Origin: Phallusia fumigata | Taxonomy: Eukaryota; Chordata; Ascidiacea; Phlebobranchia; Ascidiidae | Reading direction: 5' to 3' | NCBI GenBank assembly: GCA_008931825.1 | Contig: QXVZ01033308.1 | Location: 27,373 to 91,372, forward strand | DNA: 64,000 bases | Shown here: positions 60,801 to 64,000 of the stretch, piece by piece | Layout of the letters: each line of letters starts with the position of its first letter | Numbering within the stretch: position 1 is the first letter of the stretch | The notes under the pieces: model-generated | The model's input: the letters and a program-made list of their open reading frames with translations, nothing else | Told to the model about the DNA's origin: nothing | The model's database searches: none | Program-made: the position numbers and the translations under genes

Positions 60801-63800
60801 AGGCACGATAATACGAAATTTAGAGCAAAAAAATCACCAAATATCCATTGTAAATTTCAAGTCATTTGATGGGTTTAGTTAATAAAGAAAAGGTCCGTCA
60901 CTAAGCTTACCGACACGAACGAGTCATCCTCCCACACAATCTTGATGTGCGGGTCATGGATGAGGTCAAGGTTAGAGCCGGTGACGCGCAAGGGGATTCC
61001 CCCGCTGTAGAAGGTCGTTCTGGGTTGGATGTCTCGGACCTTGACGGTTTGGTAGAACGTGACTTCGCTGTTTTTCGACGGTACCTTCTGCACGCCGTCG
61101 AACTCCAACTGCACGGGAAAACAGTGGTTCATCTTGCAAACCAAATGTTGACTTTGGAAATACGCACAGGTTTGGTGTAGCCCAGGGGTCTCAAACTCAA
61201 GCTTGTTCGAGAGACCATTGAAAACTTTATAGAGCAACTCGGAGGCCACACTATAAGAACTCAGCACAAACAAGAACAACGACACACTACAATGACGCAA
61301 CAATCGACGCAACAGCCACGTCTCGTCAGAAAAGGTTATTGCAGCCTTTCTCCTATGTATGTATCATGTCGATTCGCCGAATTCAATCGGTCCCAAGTAA
61401 AACACGTATTTCGAAATTGCGAGCTGTTTTACAGGCCGCACAAAAAGCCCGTGTTTAAGACTGTAGTTTAGCCAATATTTAAACTTACACACAAAACTAG
61501 AGATCTAGTGAAAGGCATGGGGTACTTGAAGTGAATAAACAGTGTTTATTGTTATTTTTTACTTATAATCTTGCATATCATTAACTTTTAAAAAAAATTG
61601 CATTTTAATAGTGTGCTTAGTGTTTGACCGATATTTGACGTATTTGACAAGCATTTGACTGGTTGACCAGATTTTTTTGACCGGTCAAATACCCTACCCT
61701 ACACAAAATTCCATCTAGCAGACCAAAAGTTGAGCTTAACCTTGGTTTGAGCTTGTATTTGTATTTAAGAATATTTGTACTGACCCAGGCATTTGGCGTT
61801 GCTGCTCTCCTTCGTCTGAACAAGTTGCGTAACATCCTCCTGTGTGTGTGACGTCGCGAGTGTCGCCTACGTCGCCCGGTGTCGGCACACGTGACCCCGC
61901 ATGGTAACCGGCATTCAATTTTCGAATTGGTCCGGCTGTAACAAAAGTTGTTAGCCGATGCACCCAAATTAAAATATCAAGACCATTATGTTATCAACAA
62001 CCAAATATAAACTCTCTTTATGGATGCAAAACATTGCAATATACCCGGTGGGAATTAAAAAAAATCAGCAAAAGCAACATAAGTCCAATGTAAAGCGTAT
62101 GATTAAGTATCAGCAAGTAAGCTTTGCATACATGGAAATGGAAACAATCCAGTAGCGGTAACAAAGCAACCCCGTAGGGTAAAAGGTTTAAAGTAAAAAA
62201 TACAGGTTAAGGTGGTTAATGTGAAAATTGGGGCACAGTCGTTTAGCTAATGGGTCAATGTGCCCGAATAAAAGAACGGAACAATTCTAATTTTTGAAAC
62301 AGTCGAGTTTTTTTGCACATCGCATTACTCACGTGCTGACGTTGCACACTTGGCCCTCGATTAGCACACTGACGTTGTTTCCGGCGTCCAAATCGCTTCC
62401 GGTAATGGTTAGGGGGGTTCCCCACCCGCAAAGCACTCTGGGTGGAGTGAGGAAATCGACCGTTGACTGGACGAAATGGAAAAGCTGCGAAACAATTAAT
62501 TCTCTTTACCCTGGTTAAATCAAGGTAGAGCAAAATGACTAGTTTATACATTGCTTACTTCACTATTTTACACCTGTTTGTCACGCTCGCAGTGTAGGTT
62601 GTTAGTCACCAAAAGGGGTTTAAATGCAAAAATAATTGTGCACTTGCAAGGTTACCACCACTAACCTTGGTCGTTGCCGTGCGATATTTCGGCGCTCCCC
62701 GGCAGTTGCCAGTGCTGTCAGTGATGCATAACGTAATGTTGCCACTGGTAACGTTTGATCCGCGCACGTTACAAGAAGCACTGCAACTAAAGTAGGAAAA
62801 ACCACATGGCGTAAATTTTTCAAAAATAGACGTGGGTTGATTACCTGTGAAACTATTGCGCTAAACATTAAGACAGGGGTCCCAAACATGCAAACCGCGA
62901 GTCAACATGATTTAATTGTACCAAAGTTGAGATAGCTAGATAAGGATGCAAGCTACAATAGCCTTTTCTAGTATCAGCTATTGCGATTGTTGGGCACTTT
63001 GTAGCATTGATCTTTTGTAGGTTGATCATTAAAGATAGCGACAGAAAGCTGACTTTTTTACCGTTCTTTAAGGTCGAGTAATAGCAAGAAGTAAACCTAT
63101 ACCCCTATTATGCATTATCGTTTGGACATGCTACTATAACAAAAAATCTCATACTGCGGCGATCCAGTTACTTTGCAAGTTTTCACTTGGCCCTCGAGGA
63201 AATTTGAGTTTGAGACCCACGCACTAAGGTGTCTGTGGTAAACCTAGACCTCGACACTTGTAACAACACTTTCCAATAAAGAAGATACAATGGAACCCTA
63301 AGCGCTTTTGCCGCCCGCAATTGTACAAATTAGCCCGTTGCCATACGTTTCAAATGTTTTGTTAAGATATGCGACAATCATTAACTTACCAATTTGAATG
63401 TTGCAGCAAACACCTGTGACCAGCCACTGTGATTTTCATATTTCCTCCGCTGTCAAAGTTGGTGCCAGTCAGAGTAATGCTGGTTTTGCCTCCCGAGTTT
63501 GCGGTTGTCGGCGAAAACTGGAAAGCATAGCAAGAAAACATTTGACAAACAAAAACTTGACGCTTGTATTTCTGAAAATTTGGATAGTAGTCGTGTTATT
63601 GGAATCGAAATTGGCCAGCAAAAGTAACAGTTGTGCCAGTAAAGTAAGTTCATGATTTAAAGACTTCGTGTAGAACTGAACTTAACTTGTTGTTGGAATG
63701 CCTGAACAAGTGTTCCTCAATCTTTTTTTGTTACGCGACCCAGAAAAAGTCAGAACTTGATACCCGTTAGTCGGTTAATTCCAAACTTCCAATAAAGGTC

Positions 63801-64000
63801 CGGGACTTATGTAGTTGGATAGACTCGAATCGAGTGGTCATAGACAAAAACTTTCACTTAACTTAACTCAGACCAATGTTAAATCAACCAGCTCTGGTGT
63901 AGAAAATAAAATTGCCGCGAGTGATTAATAACTTACGCTGTTAATTCGTGGAAAGCTGCATACTTCGCCAGCCTGGGCCTTCAGCCACGAACTGCACGCT
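51844..64000 (-). CDS. Plexin A-type semaphorin receptor, 3' part (PSI end, IPT repeats, TM, GAP domain)
   Basis: Partial: the 5' end lies beyond 64000. Minus-strand exons: 64000-63937 (partial), 63517-63390, 62780-62666, 62484-62333, 61935-61785, 61108-60911, 60758-60674, 60468-60314, 59596-59447, 59039-58802, 58361-58197, 57781-57634, 57565-57506, 57171-57027, 56555-56409, 56069-55907, 55427-55321, 55027-54909, 53872-53767, 53693-53601, 53358-53189, 52709-52497, 52407-52332, 52014-51844; 1,105 aa visible. It runs from a Cys-rich end of a PSI module through IPT domains, a TM ([20 protein letters not shown]) and a complete split R-Ras/Rap GAP domain with its Rho-binding insert ([68 protein letters not shown]). 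[12 protein letters not shown] and the lack of a C-terminal PDZ motif favour plexin A over B. The acceptor chosen at 61108 is the least certain. Confidence 0.93.
53940..54471. mobile_element. hAT-like non-autonomous element in a plexin intron
   Basis: The left end cagtgtaacataccggaac and the reverse complement of the right end (caatgttttataccggaac) form a 19-bp TIR with mismatches. The 8-bp flanks ctcgtggg and ctcctagg match at 6 of 8. The interior contains repeated ttccggta and ttcggta motifs. It is the same family as the truncated copy at 21784. A single N with a 44-bp duplicated flank sits inside it. Confidence 0.75.
54092..54092. other. Single-N assembly join with 44-bp duplicated flank
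   Basis: Positions 54048-54091 and 54093-54136 are identical (start tctgaccgaaacaaaattat, end tacttcag). This is the signature of two contig ends or alleles butted together, not a biological tandem duplication. Confidence 0.75.
54520..54712. repeat. Dispersed repeat family, copy 1 (plexin intron)
   Basis: Shares with copies near 55710-55880 and 57901-58125 the ordered blocks gggt(c/g)aac, g(t/c)(g/a)cacaac, tctatcatgtgt(a/g)caaa, a gac/ggctttttc block, and gtt(a)gacagaa. A weak fourth copy may lie at 41951-42015. No coding potential or terminal repeats were identified. Confidence 0.6.
55710..55880. repeat. Dispersed repeat family, copy 2 (plexin intron)
   Basis: Begins cgggtcaactaaggtaaaac, then gcgcacaatttcagacaccc, ctatcatgtgtgcaaaacg and gtagaagacagaaa, in the same order as copies 1 and 3. 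Confidence 0.6.
57901..58125. repeat. Dispersed repeat family, copy 3 (plexin intron)
   Basis: Contains gatgggtcaactggggtt, acagtgtacaacttaagatg, aaatgtgtgcaaatttaagg, gacggctttttcttgacaaa and gttaaacagaaaaa, in the same order as copies 1 and 2. Confidence 0.6.
62874..63221. mobile_element. hAT-like non-autonomous element in a plexin intron
   Basis: Starts caggggtcccaaacatgc and ends gagtttgagacccacg; the reverse complement of the end, cgtgggtctcaaactc, pairs imperfectly with the start. The flanking octamers cattaaga (62866-62873) and cactaagg (63222-63229) match at 6 of 8. The start caggggt(c/g) is typical of hAT ends. It is probably an old copy. A lone similar end (caggggtctcaaactc) occurs near 61184. 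Confidence 0.55.

Noticed and set aside
61109-61312. Upstream extension of the plexin exon through [13 protein letters not shown]
   Set aside because: The frame stays open, but a strong acceptor (ctgttttcccgtgcag) at 61109-61110 joins the IPT strands correctly, and the upstream part contains a hAT-end-like sequence.

Overview
The window is eukaryotic, metazoan nuclear DNA. Every multi-exon gene has GT-AG introns of mostly 50-800 bp (plus one GC-AG intron), AATAAA signals follow several stops, and the proteins are animal families: plexin, CUB-NTR, CCP/ricin-type/CUB receptor, Kelch-like and DDX43. Compact introns, dense hAT-type non-autonomous insertions and allelic duplication around single-N joins fit a highly heterozygous, compact invertebrate genome. 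An ascidian tunicate is my best guess. That is inference; no species was identified.

Layout. 1-8.4 kb: mostly anonymous sequence with the probable last coding exon of an unrecognised + strand gene (5570-5740) and its 3'UTR. 8402-12583 (+): DDX43-type KH/DEAD-box helicase, 17 coding exons, 642 aa. 12.6-16.5 kb: no recognised gene, one perfect hairpin. 16604-17971 (+): small secreted basic four-cysteine protein, 219 aa, five coding exons, every intron in phase 0, TATA box upstream; no family recognised. 19530-33780 (+): a 4,368-residue type II membrane protein with a basic cytosolic tail, one TM, a SEA-like segment, 39 CCP/sushi modules punctuated by 7 ricin-type trefoils, then CUB and a degenerate trypsin-like domain. 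Most of it lies in one 11.46-kb exon. 40420-33905 (-): DDX5/DDX17-like DEAD-box helicase, 12 exons, 556 aa, converging on the giant gene with 124 bp between stop codons. 46940-42369 (-): secreted three-CUB plus NTR protein (procollagen C-proteinase enhancer-like), 9 exons, 602 aa. 49758-47863 (-): intronless KLHL9/13-like BTB-BACK-Kelch protein, 631 aa. 64000-51844 (-): last 24 coding exons (1,105 aa) of a plexin A-type receptor; its sema domain and 5' end lie beyond the window.

All exon models were assembled by eye. The codon sums close in frame (1929, 660, 13107, 1671, 1809 and 1896 nt; plexin 3319 nt with one leading partial base), which is strong internal support. The genes do not form a pathway. 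Several are cell-surface or extracellular-matrix proteins (giant receptor, CUB-NTR, plexin), but nothing in the sequence shows that they are co-regulated.

The best candidates for something undescribed are the giant lectin/CCP receptor ending in a probable dead protease, and the small secreted phase-0 gene just upstream of it. Mobile DNA is mainly short hAT-like elements with 8-bp target duplications. One is caught as a filled and an empty allele side by side in the assembly.
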